Shown here in pieces: positions 10,881 to 18,816 of a stretch of DNA of 64,000 nucleotides. The DNA lies in contig NC_087062.1 in assembly GCF_963678635.1 (NCBI RefSeq), positions 1,054,001-1,118,000 of the forward strand. Direction: 5' to 3'. How positions within the stretch are numbered: the first letter of the stretch is position 1; each line of letters begins with the position of its first letter. A model generated the notes under the pieces. It made no database searches. It saw nothing but the letters and a program-made list of their open reading frames with translations, and was not told the origin of the DNA. The translations under genes and the position numbers were made by a program. Source of the stretch: Symsagittifera roscoffensis. Its lineage: Eukaryota > Xenacoelomorpha > Acoela > Convolutidae.

Positions 10881-11709
10881 GCACCAGGCGAACGTGAGTT
10901 GTAACTCTGTTCTTACTTAAGGTACTGCCACTAGAGCATGTATTCTTGGCGTAGTCCTCATCTCTTCTTCGAAGTACCTTAATAACACTGCTTATCCATG
11001 GAAGGCTCACCAACTGCTCCATCGTTTCTGCCTGTATCTCAGACGACGCTAAAGTCCCGTACGCCTTCTGCTTGAGGGTGGTGCCTTGCAACATCGTTTC
11101 CAGATAACCTTCCATGGCCTTTTCGTCTTCCAGGGCCATCACATACCCTCTAGCCGAGTTTCGGTATTCTAACATCTCCATGTATCCACCGGTGGGTTCA
11201 TCTATCGACAATGTCTCCGACACTGTTAGTCGGTTATATTCCACTGGTATTAGTTGTCCTGCGACACTTCCCTTTCCCTGATTCATGGAAGATGGCTTAA
11301 AGTCTTTCATTGTGCTCTCTCCACATTGGCTGAGTATTTCCATTTCCAAGGTTGCTCCAGTCAGAGTGCGGTCACTTCTTTTGGATTTATAACCTGTTGA
11401 ATTTATCCCCGCCCTGAGAATGGGTGGCACCATCGCTTTATCAGTTAACATTTTATCTGTGCCAGGCAGCTGATAATCACCTTGCCCCAAATCCATGACC
11501 TCCTCGACTCGTTTCCTTTTCGCTGAGTTAACAGCTTTCATCGATATCTCCGAATCCACCTTCGTCTTTCCGACTCTCCTCGGCATCACTCTGCTGCCTA
11601 ACTTCATTTTCATCGCATTGATTTTATCAATCACCAATTTTGATCGCATCGTCCCTCTCCTGGTTCTTGACAGATACACCACCTCTCCTTTATCGTCCTG
11701 CGGTGTCAT
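10852..11709 (-). CDS. Accessory ORF, basic then acidic protein, unknown
   Basis: 285 codons from an ATG. The first ~70 residues are basic (SRTRRGTMRSK, NSAKRKRVEEVMD) and could be a nucleic-acid-binding or nuclear-targeting segment; this is inference only. The rest is mixed and without a recognised motif. The preceding ORF ends in TAA at 11,728-11,730, and exactly six sense codons separate that stop from this ATG in the same frame, so the two may originally have been one protein. Confidence 0.6.
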   Translation of the reverse strand: MTPQDDKGEVVYLSRTRRGTMRSKLVIDKINAMKMKLGSRVMPRRVGKTKVDSEISMKAVNSAKRKRVEEVMDLGQGDYQLPGTDKMLTDKAMVPPILRAGINSTGYKSKRSDRTLTGATLEMEILSQCGESTMKDFKPSSMNQGKGSVAGQLIPVEYNRLTVSETLSIDEPTGGYMEMLEYRNSARGYVMALEDEKAMEGYLETMLQGTTLKQKAYGTLASSEIQAETMEQLVSLPWISSVIKVLRRRDEDYAKNTCSSGSTLSKNRVTTHVRLVHDGTDSRRI

Positions 11710-11727
11710 CTTGATGGGAGAATTCGC

Positions 11728-13038
11728 TTAACTTTCATCAGTGGCCGAGTCGATCAACAACTCAGTCAGTCTCCCTTCACACTCATCAAGCTTGTCAAGG
11801 ACTTCCCTCATCAAGGGTTGGTTGAGACCCGTTTTCAGAATGGACTGGGTCCCATAGCTCTGAACCACTGTCCAGACTTCTTCCATGAACGCCACTCTGT
11901 CCAATTTGCATCCCGTCCTACTCTCGGGGTCTCGGTGATGTACTTCCCATTCTTCTTCGGGCAGCGTTCCCAAGAAAGGTACTCTGATTGAGGCCTCTAT
12001 TCTTCTCCTCCTAGGTGATTCCATGAGGATTCTCTGGTCGTTATTTCTTGAATTGCCAGGAGAGCTGCTCTCCGGCAAATTCCGTTTCATTTCCATAAAG
12101 GCTAACGGAGGCTCCAGTGTCGAGATGCCTTCATCCGCTGGCTCAGTCGTCTTCAACGTATCTGCATTGTTCTCAATATCACTGAAGATATTGAAATCCA
12201 GGCTGGATGTTCCTCCTGTCGATGCCCTGTCGTCTTCCCCACCAGCTTGATCTGCATCTTGTTGCTTGGGTTCTTCGGTTTGGCGGCTTCCTCCCTGTCC
12301 GTCATCTCCTTCTGACATATCCTTGTTTGAGCTCGAGGGTCCTTGTTCATCATTTTCGGCTCCTTCCGGAAATCTCGGTATGATCAAAGTACCGGCCGAT
12401 CTATCCTCCTCTTCTCCATGGACCACTTTGATTTCCTGGCAGCCGAAGGGTGCTAGGAAGGTTCTCGCCTGCAGTGTTCCTCCCACTTTCAACTCCGGTT
12501 TCACACTAGTCAGTATTAAGGAGGCTTCAGGCAGTTCGGTCCTGTCTCTCATCCTCATCGGAGCTAAGCCTAATCCCGTCCATTCCTCGTCGAATCTCCC
12601 AGGCTCGGGAGTCGCGGCGTTGCTTATTCGCCTTCTCGTCGCTTGATCCGTATATGCAAATCGTGTGTATTGTAACACGGCGGCATTTCTCCCTACAAAG
12701 TAGGGATCCATCGTTCCCACGAAACTCCCTACTCTCCTTTCATTGGTTTCGAATGCTCTCAACCTAGGAGCTTGTATCACGGAGACTGCTCCGAGCAACA
12801 TTTTTCTTATCAGAGGGAATTCAGAGATTGCCTCCGGCAGCTTCTTGTAATCACCCCAGTCCTTCGTCTCTTCTCTCACTTTATGATATGCTGCAGTGAG
12901 ACGAGGCACTATGGTTATTTCACCATTCGTTTTATCATAGGCTCTCAGATTCCAAAGTTTCGGGAACACTTCGATGTGTCCTCTTTCTACTTCTCCCATG
13001 CGATCACGGAAGTGATCGTCAAAATTGATGACTGTCAT
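11728..13038 (-). CDS. Accessory ORF with long acidic low-complexity centre
   Basis: 436 codons. The first ~190 residues look globular (MTVINFDDHFRDR, RAFETNERRVGSFVGTMDPY). Residues about 230-300 are Asp/Glu/Ser/Gly/Gln-rich and probably disordered. The C-terminus is a short globular piece (RVPFLGTLPEEEWEVHH ... ELLIDSATDES). Its ATG overlaps the previous ORF's TGA as ATGA (13,035-13,038). That could be a reinitiation arrangement or, as I think more likely, the scar of a one-base frameshift. No family recognised. Confidence 0.65.
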   Translation of the reverse strand: MTVINFDDHFRDRMGEVERGHIEVFPKLWNLRAYDKTNGEITIVPRLTAAYHKVREETKDWGDYKKLPEAISEFPLIRKMLLGAVSVIQAPRLRAFETNERRVGSFVGTMDPYFVGRNAAVLQYTRFAYTDQATRRRISNAATPEPGRFDEEWTGLGLAPMRMRDRTELPEASLILTSVKPELKVGGTLQARTFLAPFGCQEIKVVHGEEEDRSAGTLIIPRFPEGAENDEQGPSSSNKDMSEGDDGQGGSRQTEEPKQQDADQAGGEDDRASTGGTSSLDFNIFSDIENNADTLKTTEPADEGISTLEPPLAFMEMKRNLPESSSPGNSRNNDQRILMESPRRRRIEASIRVPFLGTLPEEEWEVHHRDPESRTGCKLDRVAFMEEVWTVVQSYGTQSILKTGLNQPLMREVLDKLDECEGRLTELLIDSATDES

Positions 13039-13274
13039 CTCTGGCTCCGATTTTTGGTAAACAACAGATCTTCACTCATGAGCTCCCGCAATGTGTGCTG
13101 CTCACACCAGTTCAGTGTACTACCGTCCACTGCCGATATGAGGTTCAGGTGCAGCACCGACCTCCTATATGCTTCCACTTTAACGTCAGGGAACGCAAAC
13201 GTGACTGCTGGTCCATAGATCACCGTCACAAACTCCGTGACTCCTCTGATCAGCGCCAAGGGATTGGTTCTCAT
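13035..13274 (-). CDS. Short accessory ORF between GIND protein and acidic ORF
   Basis: 79 codons (MRTNPLALIRGVTEFVTVIY ...). The upstream ORF stops with TGA at 13,293, and six sense codons then lead in frame to this ATG, so it probably belonged to the same reading frame. It ends in the ATGA overlap with the next ORF. There is a hydrophobic strand (VTVIYGPAVTFAFPDV) but no known domain. Confidence 0.5.
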   Translation of the reverse strand: MRTNPLALIRGVTEFVTVIYGPAVTFAFPDVKVEAYRRSVLHLNLISAVDGSTLNWCEQHTLRELMSEDLLFTKNRSQR

Positions 13275-13292
13275 AGCTAAGCTCAGATCGGT

Positions 13293-14930
13293 TCACAGGG
13301 GTATGCCTCCAACATGTCGTCTAACATCTTCCTCTCTTTCAATCGTCTCGTCTTCTCCAAAGCGATTTTGTTGTAAGAGATACTGGATAAGAGTGTGTCT
13401 CAGGTCTCTTATCTTGTTCCCCGAGTCCGTGGATTTCTTCATATCTAAATTCCTCACTCTCTCTCTCATCTGCTCTGGACAACGTGTCAGTTTCATCAGT
13501 CCTCCCAAGTTTTCGTGGGTAATTGCAATCAATGTCAGAAGTCCATCTAACCGCAGGTTCTGAATTCCTTCGGTGAGCAGTATCGCCGGTCCTATCACGA
13601 AACTCACTGCTCCAAATGTCACGAACAAGGCTATTAGTTCCACTATCGACACTTCCACTACTGCTTGGAAGAATTCTTTTATCATGTAATGCGAGACTTT
13701 CGGGTAAACTTTTGCCAAGAAGGACGCGGTCCATCCGGCTCCCAACCCTTCTAGCATGCTGTCTGTCCGTTCAAAGCCCTCCTCTTCCTTCACTTCTTGG
13801 GTCCAGAAGGTTTCCAGAGTAATCTGACACATTCTGTTCACAAATTCAGCGGTCTTTTCCCCGGAATTTTCCGCCAGGTTCACCTCCTTCAACAAGTAGG
13901 TATGTATCTTTGTGATCATCACGGGGCCTTGCTCAAAAGCGTCTGCACCCAACGCCGCTACTCTAAGATTCAGGTGTAGCCACTGGTTGGCTTCCGGATT
14001 TGTTCTCAAAACCATCGCCTCCAAATGAGCTCTCGTCTCTAGTGAATTTTTCCTTCTTGTGTTTTCACCTGCCACTTCCATTGCTCGGAACCATAAGTCG
14101 TTGGACATCGCCGCGATCACTCGATGGTCGTCGTCTATTCCCGGTTTCAGTTTGAGCTGTCGACTGAAATTGGACAGTTCCAACCCCAGCACCTCGTCCA
14201 ACACTAACATGTGTAGCGCATGGTCCTTGAATCCTCTCATCGCGTTTAAGTTATCTGACCACACTGCAGGTAGTTCAGCCTTGAGTGGCCTCAGGTTCTC
14301 CATCTCTATCATGCGATTCGGGGCTAATATGATCACATCATATTTTCCTTCTGAAAGTAAGGTCACAATCGCATACACAAATTTCAGTCCATCCGGGAGA
14401 TGTGCATATCCCGGAGACAACGAGAATACTATTCTCGGTGTCACTTTGGTGAATGACCCCTCCTTCGTCGCATCCACCACTTCACCCATCGACTCAAGGA
14501 TATCTTTTATCGCTGGCCACACAGCGTTCTCTGCCGTTGCAGGATCTCTGAGTCTGCTCAGAAAACCTCTACTGTGTAGATGGTCATTGATGCCAGCAAA
14601 CACAATCGTTATCGGGTTCATTTCTGTCTGCCTTTGTACCCCTATAGCCAAAGACACTGATTGCAATAGGTCTAGGTCAACTGCGGCCAGCATTATGACG
14701 TCCGGCCAAAACAAAGACTTAGAGGTGTACACGAACTCTGAATTCGCTACTATCATAATCTTGGCCTTCCTCATTTCTGCTTTGTCATAGGCGGCGAAGA
14801 TGATCTCGTCTTTCTTTATCGCTATCAATCCGCCGTATCTTTGGGCATCACCATCTTGATTCACTTGTTTTGGGTATATTCTCTCCTTCACATGACCAGG
14901 GGGTGAGCTTAGTTGCTTGAACATCTTCAC
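13293..14930 (-). CDS. SGNH-like 'GIND' protein with C-terminal hydrophobic segment
   Basis: The longest intact accessory ORF (545 codons). About residues 60-130 carry an alternating strand/loop pattern ending in PITIVFAGINDHLHSRG. The GIND tetrapeptide sits where SGNH/GDSL hydrolases have block III (GxND) and parallels the GTND of the neighbouring hydrolase. Typical block I (GDS) is not evident, so catalysis is doubtful. Further on are LSPGYAHLPDGLKFVYAIV and YDVIILAPNR strands, a long charged middle, and near residues 440-475 a hydrophobic run (ELIALFVTFGAVSFVIGPAI) that could span a membrane. A 688-bp stretch (13,881-14,568) is duplicated at 14,960-15,647. I have an uncheckable recollection of GINDHL-type proteins among other invertebrate gene predictions. 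Confidence 0.7.
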   Translation of the reverse strand: MKMFKQLSSPPGHVKERIYPKQVNQDGDAQRYGGLIAIKKDEIIFAAYDKAEMRKAKIMIVANSEFVYTSKSLFWPDVIMLAAVDLDLLQSVSLAIGVQRQTEMNPITIVFAGINDHLHSRGFLSRLRDPATAENAVWPAIKDILESMGEVVDATKEGSFTKVTPRIVFSLSPGYAHLPDGLKFVYAIVTLLSEGKYDVIILAPNRMIEMENLRPLKAELPAVWSDNLNAMRGFKDHALHMLVLDEVLGLELSNFSRQLKLKPGIDDDHRVIAAMSNDLWFRAMEVAGENTRRKNSLETRAHLEAMVLRTNPEANQWLHLNLRVAALGADAFEQGPVMITKIHTYLLKEVNLAENSGEKTAEFVNRMCQITLETFWTQEVKEEEGFERTDSMLEGLGAGWTASFLAKVYPKVSHYMIKEFFQAVVEVSIVELIALFVTFGAVSFVIGPAILLTEGIQNLRLDGLLTLIAITHENLGGLMKLTRCPEQMRERVRNLDMKKSTDSGNKIRDLRHTLIQYLLQQNRFGEDETIEREEDVRRHVGGIPL

Positions 14931-15679
14931 ATGTTGTCCCTTAGTTGCTTGAACATCTTCACCTCCTTCAACAAGTAGGTATGTATCTTTGTGATCATCA
15001 CGGGGCCTTGCTCAAAAGCGTCTGCACCCAACGCCGCTACTCTAGGATTCAGGTGTAGCCACTGGTTGGCTTCCGGATTTGTTTTCAAAACCATCGCCTC
15101 CAAATGAGCTCTCGTCTCTAGTGAATTTTTCCTTCTTGTGTTTTCACCTGCCACTTCCATTGCTCGGAACCATAAGTCGTTGGACATCGCCGCGATCACT
15201 CGATGGTCGTCGTCTATTCCCGGTTTCAGTTTGAGCTGTCGACTGAAATTGGACAGTTCCAACCCCAGCACCTCGTCCAACACTAACATGTGTAGCGCAT
15301 GGTCCTTGAATCCTCTCATCGCGTTTAAGTTATCTGACCACACTGCAGGTAGTTCAGCCTTGAGTGGCCTCAGGTTCTCCATCTCTATCATGCGATTCGG
15401 GGCTAATATGATCACATCATATTTTCCCTCCGAAAGTAAGGCTACCATTGCATACACAAATTTCAGTCCATCCGGGAGATATGCATATCCCGGAGACAAC
15501 GCAAATACTACTCTCAACGTCACTTTATTGAATGATCCCTCCTTCGTCGCATCCACCACTTCACCCATCGACTCAAGGATATCTTTTATCGCTGGCCACA
15601 CAGCGTTCTCTGCCGTTGCAGGATCTCTGAGTCTGCTCAGAAAACCTTCCAGGTCTCTCTTCTCGATTCCTTTCGTCAT
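14927..15679 (-). pseudogene. Duplicated partial copy of the GIND protein
   Basis: 250 codons, almost all of which (GFLSRLRD ... HTYLLKEV) repeat residues ~120-350 of the 545-codon protein downstream, with scattered substitutions. It lacks the first SGNH-like strands and the whole C-terminal part. The 5' junction is out of frame with the SGNH hydrolase ORF it overlaps (15,573-15,679). At the 3' junction a ~22-bp word containing AAGATGTTCAAGCAACTAAG occurs twice, at 14,908-14,930 and 14,940-14,961. It ends ATGTGA, directly before the next copy. This is an internal tandem duplication and not an independent gene. Confidence 0.7.
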
Positions 15680-16676
15680 GATTCAACCTCACGTCTTGCA
15701 ATGGTCTCGTGTTCACTGGTCCCATCGTGTTGTTAGAGGATATTCCCTCTAGGTCAGCAAATCTCAAGGCCGTCGTGGAGCTGAAATTTCTGCTAGCGGC
15801 TATCAACCAGTCTACGCCGGTTATCGAGTACAATCTGCTGACGGATAGCGTCGCTCCATTCACCATCCTCCTTGCATCTTCGATGAAGCTTACCCTCTGG
15901 GGATCCAGCTTCATTAGCTCGTCTTTGTATACATACCAGGGAGACGGTATGGATCTTGACCACATCAACGAGCCTCTGCTCGGGCGTCTCTCCTCTCGAC
16001 TGGTACTTGTCGTCTCCGATCTAGTGTCCGATCTAGACAAGCCGGCTGTCTTTTCGATTGGGTTGACAGGTCCTATTCTTCTCCTAGGATGGATGTTCCT
16101 CCTCATCGGCGCTTCTCCCAATCGATCCTGTACGTCTGTCCTTTGACCTGGTTCGCTGGAGCTTTGTTGCCTGCAGTTCGTGACGGCCGGGTCCGTACCC
16201 AAGCGTGTTTCCAGGCTAGGAGGCACAAAGGTGGTAATCACCGCGTCACTCGCTGTTCCTTCTTCCTTCAGCACTCCTGTGTCAAAGAGTTCCGCTTCTA
16301 GTTCGTCCAACCGCTCTTGGAAGACTCGATTCAACCAAGCTTGCCCTTCGATACTGTCGAAGTGGATGCCGTCCGTGGTCAGTCTGGCCTGATCCATAGC
16401 TCTCAACTCATGTTCGATGTCCATGAGGACCATTCTTCCGGCGTTCCGACTTGCGAGGTTCCTCAGGATGTTATTCCACCTGACGATTCGCTCGTTGTGC
16501 CTTCTTCCTGATGCTGTCAGGCTTCTCGTATTCATTGACACAGTGCAAACGGTCAGTACCGCGCAATTGAATTTCTGCCAGAGGGTAGTAAACAAACACA
16601 CCATCATTGACTCCCATAGTGCTTCCTGCTCATCTGAACCTCTGGAGATGTCATTCGTCCCAACCAAGATCATCAC
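15573..16676 (-). pseudogene. SGNH/GDSL hydrolase, C-terminal part (blocks III and V)
   Basis: Contains VGTNDIS (block III, Asn of the oxyanion hole) near the start and TDGIHFDS (block V, Asp-x-x-His of the catalytic triad) about 95 residues later, the usual spacing for a compact SGNH esterase. The N-terminal half, with the nucleophile, lies in another frame at 16,651-16,896. The downstream ~230 residues are basic and Ser/Arg-rich (RRNIHPRRRIGPVN, SREERRPSRG), then globular (YVYKDELMKLDPQRVSFIE). SGNH domains are known in ORF1 proteins of CR1-like non-LTR elements but are not standard in Ty3/Gypsy elements. Its end is damaged by the duplication breakpoint. Confidence 0.75.
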
Positions 16677-16896
16677 ATTGGGGATATAACTGGGCTATCG
16701 TCGCGCCTCCAAAGGCCATCACCGTGGTGACCCACGAGGTCCTCAAATTTGACAGCAGTCTGACCAAGCTGTCTCCCAGTATCAGATGAGATGTCCCGAG
16801 TGGTGGTTGCTGCAGGTTTACTGCCGGGCTCCAAGTCGCTCGATTGAAGCAAGCTTTCGGATCTGTCTCCGGAACTCCCGTGAAATTATATTTCAA
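16651..16896 (-). pseudogene. SGNH/GDSL hydrolase, N-terminal part (blocks I and II)
   Basis: Carries LILGDSLVRLL (block I, nucleophilic Ser in GDSL) and, about 25 residues on, AFGGATIAQL (block II, oxyanion Gly). The frame then runs out within 25 bp of the start of the block III frame, consistent with one inserted or deleted base near 16,680. The annotated TTG start is unlikely: the frame is open upstream and overlaps the end of the coiled-coil ORF, so the domain was probably expressed as part of a longer protein. Confidence 0.75.
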
Positions 16897-17997
16897 TTGA
16901 TTCTTCTTTTGTACGTCTATTATGCGACACTTTCTTCGCTGGCATCTTCTGTATTGTTCTCTCTGGGGCCCTTGAGCTCCCCATGAGTGGCGTCACGTCA
17001 CTTATCCCCTGTCTGATCACGGTCTGGGAGAGTCGTACTCTGCCCGTATCGTCGATCGTTCCATAGGGTGCAGTCACCCCGGAACCTGGCGCATTCTTGT
17101 TGGCGTTCAGTCGTCCAGCTGTCTCTATCAGCTTCCTCACTGTCTGTTCCACGACGGGGTCACCCAAGGTGTCACTAGGATCCGGAATCGTCACTCGATT
17201 TGTCTCTGTCGGGAGCCGTGTCTCTATTGTTTGACTCATTTCTCGAGGCGTCAAGAGCTCCATCGGGGACTGCCCACGAGGAATATTCCTTGCAGGTATC
17301 ACTTTCTCCACGGCCGTTGTCAACGCCATCTGTTCCGATCGCTCTTTGTAGTCCTGCCTCAAGCGCTCAATTTCTTGACCCTGCTTTTTGTTGCAGTCTT
17401 CGAACAATTGTCTCCACATGTCTCGATCTTCCTCCATCTTGAGCATACTTTTGGTCATCTCGTCTAGCTCCTTCTTCGTACTTTTCAGTTCATCGTTCAT
17501 CTCATCCAGATCTTGCATGGTTTGGTTCGTCTGAACCTTCTGTCCTACTTTCGCCCTTTTTGGTGGCACAGCTGCTCTCAGTGGTGAGCCAGACGAGGCC
17601 GCCTCGCTGTTCATCTCCTGATGCATTCTCGTCAGCCCAGGTTTGGGCTTGGAGGGCATAGGCATCTCACCTGGTTGGTAAGTCCTAGAACTTCCCAATC
17701 CAGGCTCATTCGCCAAGTCACTCCCTGAGAGAGCCCCGTTTCTCCACCTCATCACTCTCATGTTCGGGCGTTCTAGTACTCCCCTCTCTCCATATGCTGC
17801 CATCAACAGGACTTCCGTGGGACGGTCCCCACGGTTTTCATACCCCAAGATGTTGATCAGGGCGGTCAGCAACATGACTACTCTGGGTCCTTCAGAGCGA
17901 AGTCTCGTTCCATCAGCCGACGATAGATCGCATCTAACATGGGTCCCTCATATGCCTCTGCCAGGTCCATCAATTCATCCAAGTTGAAGTTATCCAT
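16886..17997 (-). pseudogene. Coiled-coil protein opening the post-pol coding region
   Basis: A good ATG at 17,995-17,997 opens 40 codons (MDNFNLDELMDLAEAYEGP...) that end in TAG. A frame offset by one base then runs 329 codons to 16,886, so the N-terminus was probably joined by a now-shifted frame near 17,880. After a Pro/Met-rich linker, residues roughly 125-190 of the long frame form a heptad-like charged coiled coil (DLDEMNDELKSTKKELDEM, QEIERLRQDYKERSEQ). The tail is Pro/Thr/Arg-rich and ends basic. It is the first ORF after the pol spacer and feeds into the SGNH domain in an overlapping frame. The function is unknown; oligomerisation is plausible. Confidence 0.65.
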
Positions 17998-18460
17998 TCT
18001 ATTCTTTCAAGTTCGATTCGGTTTTGATTCAAAGATTTGACTCAAGTGAGTAATTAAACGATCAATCAGGATCTAGAAAAGAGGTCACGAATATTACACT
18101 TGTCAGTTTTATCTTAACATATATCGCTAAAATGCTAAAATTTGCTTAAAAACAGTTCAGATAAAAAGATATTTATTCTTTGCTTATTTATTAAAATCAA
18201 TCGGTCTCTAAAATTTTGGAATTCGACCTAAGATTAGGCAGTCCAAACTTTGGATCTATTCCTAAGATGGTCATTCAGTTGTTCATGGTCACTAACCCCT
18301 ACTTACCCATGATCTTAATAACCTAACACATAACATAACATAACATAACACACATATCACACATTACATACAACTTAGTCTTTGGCCTAACACCCTCTCG
18401 CACGTCACTCAGCCTATACTTAAGTAATATTTCTTATGTAGATATACTTGTATATTCGTA
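17998..18460 (-). other. Spacer between pol and post-pol coding regions
   Basis: About 460 bp of AT-rich sequence with no protein-like frame, including a short TAACA repeat near 18,330. On the element strand a CCTCTTTTCTAG pyrimidine-rich acceptor-like site ends near 18,073, 76 bp before the ATG at 17,997, so ORF2 might be expressed from a spliced RNA. This is inference from a motif only. Confidence 0.45.
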
Positions 18461-18816
18461 TCAGAGAATATCACGTGTACAAGCGCGTACAATTCCCGAT
18501 ATCACGTGTACAAGCGCGTGCAGTCTTCCTCTGTTTGGATCGTACACTGGAAGCGAGAGCTCCTTCACGTCCATTTCCACTTCAGCCTCGTCAAGGACAA
18601 GACTAGGTTCTCTGGGTCCACATGCTGCTTCTCCGTCGCCCTCGTTACCAAGAAGCATAGGTATTTTCCCGGTATCTGCGACGCCGCCGGAGGTAAGGCC
18701 GCTACGCCCCCTATCCCTGGTCTTTGCTTCCAAGGGAAATCCACGTTTTTGTATTCTCTCCTAAAGTCTGCCGCTAACGCTGTCCTAAAACTCATGTCTG
18801 CTGAGATTGCTATCGC
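18461..18816 (-). pseudogene. Macrodomain-like segment (OARD1/Poa1 type) at the pol C-terminus
   Basis: Directly after the TGA ending the previous frame (18,817-18,819), the same frame continues (ISADMSFRTALAADFRREY ... KYLCFLVTRATEKQH ... ENLVLSLTRLK). The final strand (VKELSLPVYDPNRGRLH) is in an overlapping frame. The order matches small macrodomains that bind ADP-ribose: an early strand and loop ending in a cis/sAD motif, an alpha helix with A..F+++Y, a YLVTK-like strand, a helix, then ELSLP. The last loop, which is GCG-rich in active enzymes, reads VYDPNRGRL here, so activity is doubtful. Two copies of CACGTGTACAAGCGCG (31 bp apart, 18,468-18,519) lie at its 3' end. Alternative: an unrelated alpha/beta domain. 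Confidence 0.55.

Noticed and set aside
13035-13038. ATGA overlap as a bona fide termination-reinitiation signal
   Set aside because: Other junctions in the region are plain in-frame stops or frame slips, so this one is more simply a one-base shift. It would need conservation in other copies.
13616-15752. Plus-strand ORFs of up to 243 codons, two of them nearly identical (14,059-14,790 and 15,138-15,752)
   Set aside because: They are antisense shadows of the GIND protein; their similarity to each other only reflects the 688-bp duplication.
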